From: Pseudomonadota bacterium
GTDB lineage: Bacteria > Pseudomonadota > Gammaproteobacteria > Burkholderiales > Burkholderiaceae_B
Direction: 5' to 3'
Length of the DNA: 12,301 nucleotides
NCBI GenBank assembly: GCA_023422555.1
Contig: JAFAGQ010000391.1
Coordinates: 1-12,301 of the forward strand
Under the pieces are notes generated by a model. That model was not told the origin of the DNA. It did no database searches and saw only the letters and a list, made by a program, of their open reading frames with translations. Positions 1 to 6,767 of this stretch are shown piece after piece; position 1 is the stretch's first letter, and each line of letters begins with the position of its first letter. Made by a program: the position numbers and the translations under genes.

Positions 1-1
1 C

Positions 2-48
2 TGAATCCGATAGTGTACCCTTTTCAGGCTCAAACCGGCTCGGATTCA
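2..48. repeat. 9-bp inverted repeat just after the importer operon
   Basis: TGAATCCGA at 2-10 is repeated in perfect inverted form as TCGGATTCA at 40-48, with a 29-base loop. The right arm touches the stop codon (49-51) of the family-3 binding protein gene, so the transcript of the importer operon would end in this stem. There is no T-run after it, so it is not a textbook terminator. It may stabilise the 3' end or be part of a structure continuing beyond the window. Confidence 0.4.
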
Positions 49-909
49 CTAGCTGTGGCAGTCGGGCACTTCCTGATCCAGATAGACATCAAAGGCCACA
101 TCGGTCGCCCATTTTTTACGGAAGGCAGCCCATTGATCTGACTCGTCCCACTCACGCATACGGGCACGCAACCATTTGGCCTCTTGCGGCTCGTCGTCGG
201 CAAGCAGCCAGGTGAGCGTACTGGGATTATCGGGCAGTTCGATAGTGGCAGAAAATTTCTTCCATTCGGGAAATGTCATCAGGTTCTGCCAGACCGTCTG
301 ATCGATCAGCCCCAGATCGCATTTGCCCTCACGGACAGCCACCAGGGCGTCAGATGGCACAGGAAAAGTAAAGACCATCGCCCCGGCCTGCGACGCAGCC
401 TGTGCCGCCTCTGTGGCCGTCGCGGCCAGGCACACACTATGATCTTTCATATCGGCGTGCGTACGCAGCTTCGTATCACTGCGGATCACGGCTTTGGGGT
501 ATGTCTGATAGGAAGTGGGCACATGCGCGACGCCCGATATTTTCGCGGCACTGGCCGGCAGACTGTATAGCCCCAGATCCACGGTTCCGTCAGCCAGGGC
601 GGCTTTGGCCTGCTCCGGTGTCATCTGCACCAGCTGCGCCTTCACATTGAGTTTTTTTGCCAGGGCCTGGACGACCGGGATATCCAGCCGGTCTGGCGTT
701 CGTACTTTGGCGCCGGGTGCTGCCGGGGGCGTGACATGAATGACGGCCACGCGCAATGTTCCCCGATCCGCCGCCTGTACAAATGGCGGTGGCTCAGCTG
801 CATGAGTTGCTGATTCCGTGCCGGGGTAAAGGGTCAGCGACAGAAAAACAAGCGCTGTACCCAATGCAGCGGCAATGGCAACGACGGGTTTGGGCAGATG
901 GCGTGACAC
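49..909 (-). CDS. Family-3 (amino-acid type) periplasmic solute-binding protein of an ABC importer
   Basis: This is predicted to be a 286-residue periplasmic binding protein of the SBP_bac_3 type. The N-terminus (about residues 8-28) is one hydrophobic segment, a signal peptide or membrane anchor. The mature part begins with the family's RGTLRVAVIHV strand at about 49-59. It continues with a DGTVDLGLYS segment near 108-117 and KCDLGLID near 196-203. C160 and C197 could form a disulfide. I chose the GTG at 909, which lies 19 bases after the permease stop, because the reading frame open to 1008 would begin about 80 bases inside the permease gene with a segment that does not look like a signal peptide. 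It is the last gene of the importer operon. Its fold family differs from that of the operon's first binding protein, which is unusual. The ligand cannot be told from sequence; a role linked to a periplasmic dehydrogenase, as for some family-3 proteins, is another possibility. Confidence 0.8.
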   Translation of the reverse strand: MSRHLPKPVVAIAAALGTALVFLSLTLYPGTESATHAAEPPPFVQAADRGTLRVAVIHVTPPAAPGAKVRTPDRLDIPVVQALAKKLNVKAQLVQMTPEQAKAALADGTVDLGLYSLPASAAKISGVAHVPTSYQTYPKAVIRSDTKLRTHADMKDHSVCLAATATEAAQAASQAGAMVFTFPVPSDALVAVREGKCDLGLIDQTVWQNLMTFPEWKKFSATIELPDNPSTLTWLLADDEPQEAKWLRARMREWDESDQWAAFRKKWATDVAFDVYLDQEVPDCHS

Positions 910-928
910 GGCAGTTCCGGACTCAGTC

Positions 929-1702
929 CTAAACGTATTGGTAACGCAGCAATCTGTGCTTGATGCGTTCAAGCACCAGCTGGTCAATAAGCGCAGCCAG
1001 AATGGCAATCACCAGAATGTTGGCCATTACGCCTGTCATATCACCGGTGTCGCCGGAAAAACTCAGTGACCTTCCCAGGCCTTTGCCAAAATCCACCAGC
1101 ATTTCCACGGAAATCAGCGCGCGCCAGGCATTACCGAAGGCCAGTTGCGCACCCGTGATCAATTCAGGCATGACAGCAGGCAGATAGACGCGACGCACCA
1201 GGCCCCAGCGGCTGGCTCCCATGACACGGGCGGCAGAGATATGCACTTTCTGCACCGATTCGGTGGCGTTCATGACACTGAGTGCAGCGGGAAAAAACGC
1301 CGCCAGCGCAACCACGACGATCATGGGTTTGTTGCCAAACCCCCAGACGATCAGAAACAGCGGCACCCAGGCAATACTGGGCAGCGACTGCAGAATCACG
1401 ATCACATTGCGCAGTACTTCGCGAAAGAAATTCAGGCTGGCAGCCAGCAAACCAAAGGCAACGCCACATACCAACGCAATGCCATACCCGCTACCCAGAC
1501 GCGCCAGCGATCCCATCAGGCCCGTATAGAACTCACCACTGCGGACACTGTCCGACAGGCGTTCCAGAACAGGCAGAATGCCGGGCATGAGAAAATCCGG
1601 CAAGGTCATTGCGACCAGTTGCCAGACCAGAAGAATGAATGCGATGGCAAGCACCACCGCCAGCGGCTTTTTAAAGCCGCCGATGCGGGTGTTGTTGCTC
1701 AC
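929..1702 (-). CDS. ABC importer permease, TauC/SsuC family
   Basis: This 257-residue inner-membrane permease belongs to the binding-protein-dependent transport family (BPD_transp_1). It has about six hydrophobic segments, near residues 13-33, 64-90, 97-120, 126-143, 184-203 and 224-244. The cytoplasmic EAA loop that docks on the ATPase is clear at about 157-184 (AARVMGASRWGLVRRVYLP). The PSIAWVPLFLIVWGFGN segment at 108-124 is typical of taurine, sulfonate and nitrate permeases. The start is a GTG at 1702 that shares four bases (GTGA) with the stop of the upstream binding-protein gene. This points to translational coupling and a shared complex. The stop is followed 19 bases later by the GTG of the second binding-protein gene. 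The substrate class is inferred from the family only. Confidence 0.93.
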   Translation of the reverse strand: MSNNTRIGGFKKPLAVVLAIAFILLVWQLVAMTLPDFLMPGILPVLERLSDSVRSGEFYTGLMGSLARLGSGYGIALVCGVAFGLLAASLNFFREVLRNVIVILQSLPSIAWVPLFLIVWGFGNKPMIVVVALAAFFPAALSVMNATESVQKVHISAARVMGASRWGLVRRVYLPAVMPELITGAQLAFGNAWRALISVEMLVDFGKGLGRSLSFSGDTGDMTGVMANILVIAILAALIDQLVLERIKHRLLRYQYV

Positions 1703-2697
1703 AGTTTACGAGCCTTTTGCCATTCAAGATCCAGCACGCTGTTAACGTCAAATGGGTTGCCGTCTTTGGTTTTCAGAGAACCGTCGCGCTCCATGATGCG
1801 GGCAAGTTCAGTCATACGCTCGACATCTTTATCAGTCACTGTCGGCGTAAATACCTGGGTTTTGATGGCATCTTCAATCACTGTTTCGCGAGGCAGATCG
1901 CCTTTTTTCAGTGTTTTGAGCGTAGGTTCAGCAATAAAGTAACTGGCAATCAGTTTGGAAGCCTGCGCGGGTTGTTTTTCCAGCAGTTCGATGGCCTGCT
2001 GTTGCGCATCCAGCGCCTTCCAGATGTCATCCTTGCGTGATTCCAGCACTTTACCGGACGTGATTACCACCATGCAGGGGAAGGGCCAGCTTTCGCCCAC
2101 TTCATAGATCTGCTTGACAGGCGCAACCAGTTGCGCGATGCGGTCATAGGGTTCGAAGAGGAATGCAGCGTTGACGCGATTACCGACCAGAGACTGGACG
2201 GCAACGGCTGGGCTCACACCCATCACACTGACATCACCTTCTTTCAGATTGGCTTCCTTCAATACTACGCCGCGCAAAACGGTGTCGGCAGTACTGCCCT
2301 GACTTTGCGAGGCCAGTGTTTTACCTTTGAGGTCGGCCAGCGTATTGATACCGGCATCGTCACGAACGACCAGGGAATGATAACCGCGCTGCGCACCGCC
2401 CACCACTTTCAGGTCTGCGCCACGAGAGGCCCAGGCGATTGCATTGGTAAAGCCCAGCACGCCCATGTCTACCTGGCCGCCTACAATGGCTTTGATCAGA
2501 TCGGTACCGGATTTGAACTCGACCAGATCCGTGTCCAGACCCTGTTTCTTATAGAACTCGCCTTCCTGCGCCACGATTGCCTGCGCATCGTCCATTACCC
2601 GCAGGTATCCGACCTTGAGCTTGTCAGCTGCCATGGCAGCGCCGGAAAACAACAGGGAAGCCACCAGAGGCAAGGCAGTCCATTTACGAATATTCAT
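1699..2697 (-). CDS. NMT1/SsuA-type periplasmic solute-binding protein of an ABC importer
   Basis: This 332-residue periplasmic protein captures the substrate for the adjacent permease and ATPase. A signal peptide covers about residues 1-23: basic MNIRK, a hydrophobic stretch, then an AMA cleavage motif before ADKLKVGYLR. Typical features of the NMT1/SsuA/TauA family follow: DLIKAIVGGQVDMGVLGF near 66-83, the ADLKGKTLASQSQGS segment near 121-135, and NAAFLFEPY near 176-184. I chose the ATG at 2697, with an AGAGAGAG ribosome-binding site about five bases upstream, over a GTG two codons earlier. The gene lies 134 bases after the ATPase stop and overlaps the permease start by four bases. The ligand is unknown; sulfonates, taurine, nitrate, nitriles or thiamine precursors are all used by relatives. 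Confidence 0.9.
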   Translation of the reverse strand: MNIRKWTALPLVASLLFSGAAMAADKLKVGYLRVMDDAQAIVAQEGEFYKKQGLDTDLVEFKSGTDLIKAIVGGQVDMGVLGFTNAIAWASRGADLKVVGGAQRGYHSLVVRDDAGINTLADLKGKTLASQSQGSTADTVLRGVVLKEANLKEGDVSVMGVSPAVAVQSLVGNRVNAAFLFEPYDRIAQLVAPVKQIYEVGESWPFPCMVVITSGKVLESRKDDIWKALDAQQQAIELLEKQPAQASKLIASYFIAEPTLKTLKKGDLPRETVIEDAIKTQVFTPTVTDKDVERMTELARIMERDGSLKTKDGNPFDVNSVLDLEWQKARKL

Positions 2698-2792
2698 TGT
2701 CACTCTCTCTTAAAAATTGCATGTATGTCGTTTTCTGACAGGACCGGTATTGCGCCCTGTCGTCTTTTCATTCAGCCAGATCTGACACGTTT

Positions 2793-2829
2793 GGATACAG
2801 GTCAGATAAATGCGATTCAGGTCGTATCC
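2793..2829 (-). repeat. Inverted repeat between importer ATPase and binding-protein genes
   Basis: GGATAC at 2793-2798 pairs with GTATCC at 2824-2829, two bases beyond the ATPase stop codon. A second pair, GACAGG/CCTGTC, lies near 2737-2761. Neither has a T-run in the direction of transcription. Stems in the gap before a binding-protein gene are commonly mRNA-stabilising or partly attenuating, which would let the binding protein be made in excess. That role is inferred here. Confidence 0.3.
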
Positions 2830-2831
2830 GT

Positions 2832-3602
2832 TCAGGCTGCCAGCTTTCCGGCCTGCGGTTTGCTGTCGTGTTTGACGGCAATACCCAGAAGGCTCAGAAT
2901 CTCGCGTTTTTCGGCGGCCAGATCCGACAGATCGTGGGAACGCTCGCGATGGGTCAGATTGAATTCTTTGAGCACGGTGGCCGGCCGCGAGCTGAATACC
3001 AGCACGCGATCTGCCAGGAACAGGGCTTCATCTACATCGTGGGTCACTAGCAGAACGGTGGGGCGTGCCTGTTCGACCAGATCAAGCAGGACGTCCTGAA
3101 GACTCAGGCGAGTCAGTGCATCCAGTGCGCCAAAGGGTTCGTCAAGCAGCAGGACTTCAGGCTCAGCAATGAACGCCCGGGCCAGCGCCGCGCGCTGCCG
3201 CATCCCGCCTGACACCTGATGGGGATAATAGTCTTCAAAGCCATCGAGCCCGACCCGTTTGAGCCAGCCTGTGGCGCGCTCATGCGCCTGTTTGCGGGCA
3301 ACCTGTTGAAACTCCAGCGCCATGGCGACATTCTGTTTAAGCGTCAGCCAGGGATAGAGCGCATGCTCCTGAAACACCAGGGTGCGACTGGGATCGGGTT
3401 TGGCAACGGTCTGTGAATCTGCGGAGATGGTTCCGGATGTAGTATCTTCCAGGCCGGCCGCCATATGCAGCAGCGTGGATTTGCCGGACCCCGAGGGTCC
3501 TACCAGTGCGACGATTTCGCCAGACTGGAATGAAGCACTGAAATTTTCGACAACTGACAGCGAACCGAACTGCTTATAAACGTTATTGAAGCCAAGATTC
3601 AC
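2832..3602 (-). CDS. ABC importer ATP-binding protein, TauB/SsuB/NrtD family
   Basis: This cytoplasmic ATPase powers the importer. Counting from the GTG start, 256 residues carry Walker A GPSGSGKST (35-43), the Q-loop in LVFQE (about 76-79), signature SGGMRQR (131-137), Walker B VLLLDE (150-155), the D-loop after PFGALD, and the switch histidine in LLVTHD (188). All catalytic positions are present. The length and the Walker A position match TauB and SsuB. I prefer the GTG at 3602 because a GGGGA ribosome-binding site sits eight bases upstream. A TTG at 3638 in the same frame would add 12 residues but has a poorly spaced site. It is the first gene of the operon and follows the AT-rich block that probably holds the promoter. 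Substrate is unknown. Confidence 0.93.
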   Translation of the reverse strand: MNLGFNNVYKQFGSLSVVENFSASFQSGEIVALVGPSGSGKSTLLHMAAGLEDTTSGTISADSQTVAKPDPSRTLVFQEHALYPWLTLKQNVAMALEFQQVARKQAHERATGWLKRVGLDGFEDYYPHQVSGGMRQRAALARAFIAEPEVLLLDEPFGALDALTRLSLQDVLLDLVEQARPTVLLVTHDVDEALFLADRVLVFSSRPATVLKEFNLTHRERSHDLSDLAAEKREILSLLGIAVKHDSKPQAGKLAA

Positions 3603-3639
3603 GATATTTTTCCCCGTTTGATCTGAAACTATAACCAAA

Positions 3640-3716
3640 TCTTCTTAAGAGAAAAAATAATTAGTATTTATTTTTATATAGCTATAGGTTATTTATAATA
3701 ATCTGGGGTCATATAG
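3640..3716. promoter_or_regulatory. AT-rich block, probable promoter region of the importer operon
   Basis: This stretch is overwhelmingly A and T, in strong contrast to the GC-rich genes on both sides. It includes TATAGCTATA, a perfect ten-base palindrome, near 3677-3686. It lies directly upstream of the ATPase gene on the minus strand and downstream of the terminator of the Tim44-like gene, so it is the natural place for the operon promoter. Several -10-like hexamers are present and I cannot pick one. The gap 3603-3891 holds no gene. Confidence 0.4.
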
Positions 3717-3746
3717 AACAGTGAGTCTGGGCGGGACTCGTCCATG

Positions 3747-3777
3747 AAAAAAGCGCAGTCCTGTTGTAAGACTGCGC
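3747..3777 (-). terminator. Rho-independent terminator of the Tim44-like gene
   Basis: On the minus strand the eight-base stem GCGCAGTC (3770-3777) closes on GACTGCGC (3753-3760) with a nine-base loop and is followed by six T residues (3747-3752). It lies about 115 bases after the stop of the Tim44-like gene and before the importer promoter region. It therefore separates the two transcription units. Confidence 0.85.
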
Positions 3778-3807
3778 CCTCTTTGCCGAACTACATCGGC
3801 ACGATAA

Positions 3808-3829
3808 AGCCCGGACAATATCCCGGGCT
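3808..3829. repeat. 7-bp inverted repeat in the 3' region of the Tim44-like gene
   Basis: AGCCCGG (3808-3814) pairs perfectly with CCGGGCT (3823-3829) across an eight-base loop. No T-run follows on either strand. The nine bases CCGGACAAT overlapping this stem recur directly at 3838-3846. It may be an extra 3'-end stem ahead of the true terminator. Confidence 0.35.
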
Positions 3830-3891
3830 ATAAACTTCCGGACAATGCAGCGATCGGCGAACGATGCACCAATCGCCTGACTCCCTTTTTG

Positions 3892-4893
3892 TCAGGAGGC
3901 GTTTTCTACCGGAATCTGCTGAATACCGGCGAGCAGCCAGCCTGAACTGTTTTCCTTGTACAGGTTCCACACTTCTTCGAAGCGGAAGGCAGCTTCCTGC
4001 GCATCTTCACGCAGCATGCCCGAGAACCGGACGGAAGCCAGGTGGCCATCCTGAACCTGTTCAATACCCAGCAGCTCGGCGTTAAGCAGTACCACTTCGG
4101 TCACGCTTTGACCTGCGCGGCTGGTGATCTGCGGTGACAACTCGCCAACCAGGTCATCAGTCAGGTAATTTTTCAGCTCTTCGATATCGCCACGATCCCA
4201 TAATCCCTGAATGGTGACAAACTGCTTTTTGGCAATCTGCAGGAAGGTTGGCGTATCAAAGTCTCCCGGAATGTACCACCTCTTGTCGGCAGGCTCACTG
4301 GAGGCCTGGGTCTGACCGGAGAACTCGGTGGCAGACAGGCCGCCACTTTGCTGCGCGTAGCCTGACCCCTGTGTATTGACTGAAGATGCCTGATGACGCG
4401 AACCCGGCTGCGGACGCGCCTGGCTGTCGGCCTGACGCTGCATGGGTGAGGCACCCTGGAAGGCATGACCAGACTGACCGCCGCGCAGACGACGCACAAT
4501 GTACATGACTCCGAAAATTACAATCGCAATAAGAATGGCGCTGGACAGGAATTCAAGCAGCGCGCCACCCAGCCCCAGACTGGACAACAGGGCGGCAATA
4601 CCCAGACCTGCCGCGATACCGGCAATGGGGCCCAGGAAACGCGAGAATCCGCTACGCTGCGTCGCTGCATTCGCATTGGCCGCATTTCGGGCCGGCGCTG
4701 CAGACGAACGATTGAATGTATTGGGAGCCTGCGCAGCAGGCGCGCGATTCGTTGTAATGTTTGAAGACTGGCGACCAAAGCTGCCGCCCCCACCCATACG
4801 ACGTGCCTCTGCATCGTGCGTCACGGCGAGCATACTTGCTGACGCCACTACAATCAGCGCTGCGGACAGATATTTAGACCACTTTTTAAACAT
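3892..4893 (-). CDS. Membrane-anchored Tim44-like domain protein
   Basis: This 333-residue protein has a hydrophobic N-terminal signal or anchor (about residues 9-24) followed by DAEARRMGGGGSFGRQSSN. That glycine-rich motif is characteristic of bacterial Tim44-like proteins. An Ala/Asn-rich low-complexity stretch follows (about 50-80). Two hydrophobic segments near 87-108 and 112-133 would span the membrane, and a Gln/Ser/Gly-rich linker follows (about 139-205). The C-terminal Tim44-like (NTF2-fold) domain covers about 210-328. The mitochondrial relative helps protein import, but the bacterial role is not established. Genes of this kind often sit beside ubiE in betaproteobacteria. The ATG at 4893 has GGAG nine bases upstream. 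The gene follows ubiE on the same strand after a 160-base gap and ends at a strong terminator. Confidence 0.88.
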   Translation of the reverse strand: MFKKWSKYLSAALIVVASASMLAVTHDAEARRMGGGGSFGRQSSNITTNRAPAAQAPNTFNRSSAAPARNAANANAATQRSGFSRFLGPIAGIAAGLGIAALLSSLGLGGALLEFLSSAILIAIVIFGVMYIVRRLRGGQSGHAFQGASPMQRQADSQARPQPGSRHQASSVNTQGSGYAQQSGGLSATEFSGQTQASSEPADKRWYIPGDFDTPTFLQIAKKQFVTIQGLWDRGDIEELKNYLTDDLVGELSPQITSRAGQSVTEVVLLNAELLGIEQVQDGHLASVRFSGMLREDAQEAAFRFEEVWNLYKENSSGWLLAGIQQIPVENAS

Positions 4894-4947
4894 TGATTCG
4901 TGCTCCGGCGGGAATATCCCACGTTAAATAAATAAGCGAACAAACCA

Positions 4948-4976
4948 ATCTTACAAAAGCCTGAATAAATATGCAA
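4948..4976 (-). promoter_or_regulatory. Possible sigma-70-type promoter for the Tim44-like gene
   Basis: Read on the minus strand, TTGCAT (4971-4976) lies 17 bases before TAAGAT (4948-4953). The match to the consensus is partial (3/6 and 4/6), but the spacing is ideal. The start codon is about 55 bases downstream. The gene may instead be read through from ubiE. Confidence 0.25.
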
Positions 4977-5016
4977 GCAACATCGTCGGGATCCGAAAAT
5001 GAACGGGCCCCATGCG

Positions 5017-5054
5017 CCGGCAAGGCCGGGATTGGCAATTCTGAATGCCAATCC
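5017..5054 (-). repeat. Two adjoining stem-loops at the 3' end of ubiE
   Basis: GGATTGGCA (5029-5037) pairs with TGCCAATCC (5046-5054), a perfect nine-base stem whose right arm enters the ubiE stop codon. A second stem, CCGGC/GCCGG (5017-5029), adjoins it. No T-run follows in the ubiE direction, so a factor-independent terminator is doubtful. The structure could protect the ubiE message or reduce read-through into the Tim44-like gene. Confidence 0.4.
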
Positions 5055-5821
5055 TAGAAAATCTTCACACCCTCGTGCAGAGCGACAACGCCAGCGGTCA
5101 GATTGAAATAGGTGACGCGGGGAAAGCCTGCCTCGCGCATCATCTGCGCCAGCGTTTCCTGGTCGGGGTGCATACGAATAGACTCGGCAAGGTAGCGATA
5201 GCTTTCCTCGTCGTCCGCCACCTTTTTACCCAGCCAGGGCAGAATATTGAAGGAATACCAGTCATAGGCCGGTGCCAGCGGCGCCGCCACACGGGAAAAC
5301 TCCAGCACCAGCAGCTTGCCGCCCGGTTTGAGCACCCGCTGCATTTCCTTTAGGGCCGCGTCTTTATGCGTCATATTGCGCAAACCGAAAGCCACAGTGA
5401 CCACGTCGAAGAATTCGTCGGGAAATGGCAAATGTTCTGCATCGCACACAACCGTCGGTAGCAGGACGCCTTTATCGGTCAGTCGATCTCGACCAACCTG
5501 CAGCATGGAAGAATTGATATCGGTATGCCAGACCTGCCCTTCCTTTCCGACCTTCGCCGAAAATGCCAGGGCCAGGTCTCCTGTACCACCGGCGATGTCC
5601 AGCACCCGCATGCCGGGTCTGACGCCGGCCCGCCCGATAGTGAAGCGTTTCCACAGGCGATGCATTCCCCCTGACATCAGGTCGTTCATGACATCGTAGC
5701 GCTGCGCGACGGAATGAAAGACTTGCGCCACCTTTCCTGCCTTTTCCTGTTCATCTACAGTGCTAAAGCCGAAATGCGTGGTACCGGGCTGCCCGGCTGA
5801 CGTTGGGCGTTCTGAATTCAT
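5054..5821 (-). CDS. ubiE: Ubiquinone/menaquinone biosynthesis C-methyltransferase UbiE
   Basis: UbiE is a cytoplasmic SAM-dependent methyltransferase that adds the C-methyl group to the benzoquinol precursor of ubiquinone and to demethylmenaquinol. The 255 residues show the first UbiE signature YDVMNDLMSGGMHRLWK (42-58), SAM motif I VLDIAGGTGDLA (73-84), RVLKPGGKLLVLEFS (162-176) and the second signature around SYRYLAESIRMHPDQETL (207-224). Length and motifs match the family. I chose the ATG at 5821. The frame stays open to a TTG at 5869, but those 16 residues lie over the candidate Pho box and are not conserved-looking. The ribosome-binding site is weak (AAAGA). The gene is divergent from phoB, 119 bases away, and is followed by the Tim44-like gene. 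Confidence 0.95.
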   Translation of the reverse strand: MNSERPTSAGQPGTTHFGFSTVDEQEKAGKVAQVFHSVAQRYDVMNDLMSGGMHRLWKRFTIGRAGVRPGMRVLDIAGGTGDLALAFSAKVGKEGQVWHTDINSSMLQVGRDRLTDKGVLLPTVVCDAEHLPFPDEFFDVVTVAFGLRNMTHKDAALKEMQRVLKPGGKLLVLEFSRVAAPLAPAYDWYSFNILPWLGKKVADDEESYRYLAESIRMHPDQETLAQMMREAGFPRVTYFNLTAGVVALHEGVKIF

Positions 5822-5849
5822 AGATAATCTTTTTTCGATAGTAGGCGGG

Positions 5850-5883
5850 TTGTCACAAACATGACACAATGAGGCAATAACAT
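5850..5883 (+). promoter_or_regulatory. Candidate Pho box and -10 element upstream of phoB
   Basis: TTGTCAC (5850-5856), a four-base spacer AAAC, and ATGACAC (5861-5867) reproduce the layout of a Pho box: two seven-base CTGTCAT-like repeats with an AT-rich four-base spacer. The first half matches well and the second partly. Ten bases further on, TAACAT (5878-5883) is a plausible -10, at the distance expected when PhoB replaces a -35 element. A weaker site of the same layout, ATGTCAG-N4-ATGACTT, lies at 5904-5921. PhoB self-activation is known in other bacteria; here it is inferred. The site is 29-48 bases upstream of the ubiE start, so it could affect ubiE too. Confidence 0.45.
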
Positions 5884-5940
5884 TGAGCCCAGTATTCCGG
5901 TTAATGTCAGTCTCATGACTTCTTTTGATTTTACTTCATT

Positions 5941-6636
5941 ATGGCAAGCACAATTCTAGTCGTCGAAGACGAACCCGCAATTCAGGAACTCATTTCCGTC
6001 AATCTGTCCTTCGCCGGGCACAAGGTGCTGCGCGCCCTGGATGCCGAGCAGGCCAAGGTCCTGATCAACGCAGAACTGCCTGATCTGATCCTGCTGGACT
6101 GGATGCTGCCGGGCTCCACCGGTCTGAACCTGGCCCGGAATCTGCGCGGCGCCGAACGCACCCGCGAGATCCCCATCATCATGCTGACCGCCAAAAGCGC
6201 CGAAGCCGATAAGGTGGAAGGTCTGGAAAGCGGTGCTGACGACTACATTACCAAGCCATTTTCTCCTAAAGAGCTGATGGCGCGCATCAAGGCCGTCCTG
6301 CGCCGGCGCGCCCCCCAGCTGACCGACGATGAAATTGAAATCTCCGGCCTGAAGCTGGATCCGGTGTCCCACCGCATTACAGGCAATGGTTCGAATCTGC
6401 CGCTGGGGCCCACCGAGTTTCGCCTGCTGCATTTTTTCATGACGCACCCCGAGCGCGTTTTCACGCGCGGTCAGCTTCTTGATCAGGTGTGGGGCGATCA
6501 TGTCTTTCTGGAAGAACGCACGGTAGACGTCCATATCCGTCGTCTGCGCAAGGCACTGGAACCCAGCAATCATCACAATCTGGTTGAAACCGTCCGGGGA
6601 AGCGGGTATCGTTTTACCTCGAAACTGCCAGCCTGA
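5941..6636 (+). CDS. phoB: Phosphate regulon response regulator PhoB
   Basis: This 231-residue OmpR/PhoB-family response regulator activates phosphate-starvation genes when phosphorylated by PhoR. The receiver domain (about 4-118) has the acidic pair E9/D10, phospho-acceptor D53 in LILLDWMLPG, T83 and K105. The winged-helix DNA-binding domain (about 130-228) includes LGPTEFRLLHFFMTHPERVF, RTVDVHIRRLRKAL and the ending VRGSGYRF. These are typical of PhoB rather than of other OmpR-family members. It is followed on the same strand by phoR. The ATG at 5941 has no strong ribosome-binding site; an ATG at 5915 is out of frame. A candidate Pho box lies about 75 bases upstream. Confidence 0.95.
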   Translation: MASTILVVEDEPAIQELISVNLSFAGHKVLRALDAEQAKVLINAELPDLILLDWMLPGSTGLNLARNLRGAERTREIPIIMLTAKSAEADKVEGLESGADDYITKPFSPKELMARIKAVLRRRAPQLTDDEIEISGLKLDPVSHRITGNGSNLPLGPTEFRLLHFFMTHPERVFTRGQLLDQVWGDHVFLEERTVDVHIRRLRKALEPSNHHNLVETVRGSGYRFTSKLPA

Positions 6637-6672
6637 TACGTAGTTCGCAGGCGATCCCCTGTTTTCGCTCCT

Positions 6673-6687
6673 GCCAGCCCGGCTGGC
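6673..6687. repeat. Short perfect inverted repeat between phoB and phoR
   Basis: GCCAGCC and GGCTGGC flank one base, and part of the right arm recurs nearby (GCCAGCGC at 6693-6700). There is no T-run. It lies in the 131-base phoB-phoR gap. It could be a small mRNA stem or a protein-binding palindrome. Confidence 0.3.
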
Positions 6688-6767
6688 CGGATGCCAGCGC
6701 GCCAATTCATTGCTTTTAGCCCCCAGGCGGCAGGCGCACGCCAGAGTGCCCAGGAAGAGAATTCATC

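Noticed and set aside
910..1008. Upstream extension of the family-3 binding protein to 1008
   Set aside because: It would overlap the permease by about 80 bases, and its first residues do not resemble a signal peptide, whereas the GTG at 909 begins a proper one.
1145..1942. 265-codon open frame on the plus strand
   Set aside because: It is antisense to the permease and binding-protein genes, and its product is rich in His, Gln and Arg with no family motif. It is a shadow frame.
2131..3099. 322-codon open frame on the plus strand
   Set aside because: It runs antisense through the binding protein, the gap and the ATPase gene, so no single conserved product is likely; both genes opposite have clear motifs.
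3811..3846. Direct repeat CCGGACAAT as an attachment site or target duplication
   Set aside because: It is nine bases separated by 18, with no integrase or transposase nearby. Chance or local slippage is enough to explain it.
5956..6705. 249-codon open frame on the minus strand
   Set aside because: It is antisense to phoB, whose domains are complete. The frame has no recognisable motif.
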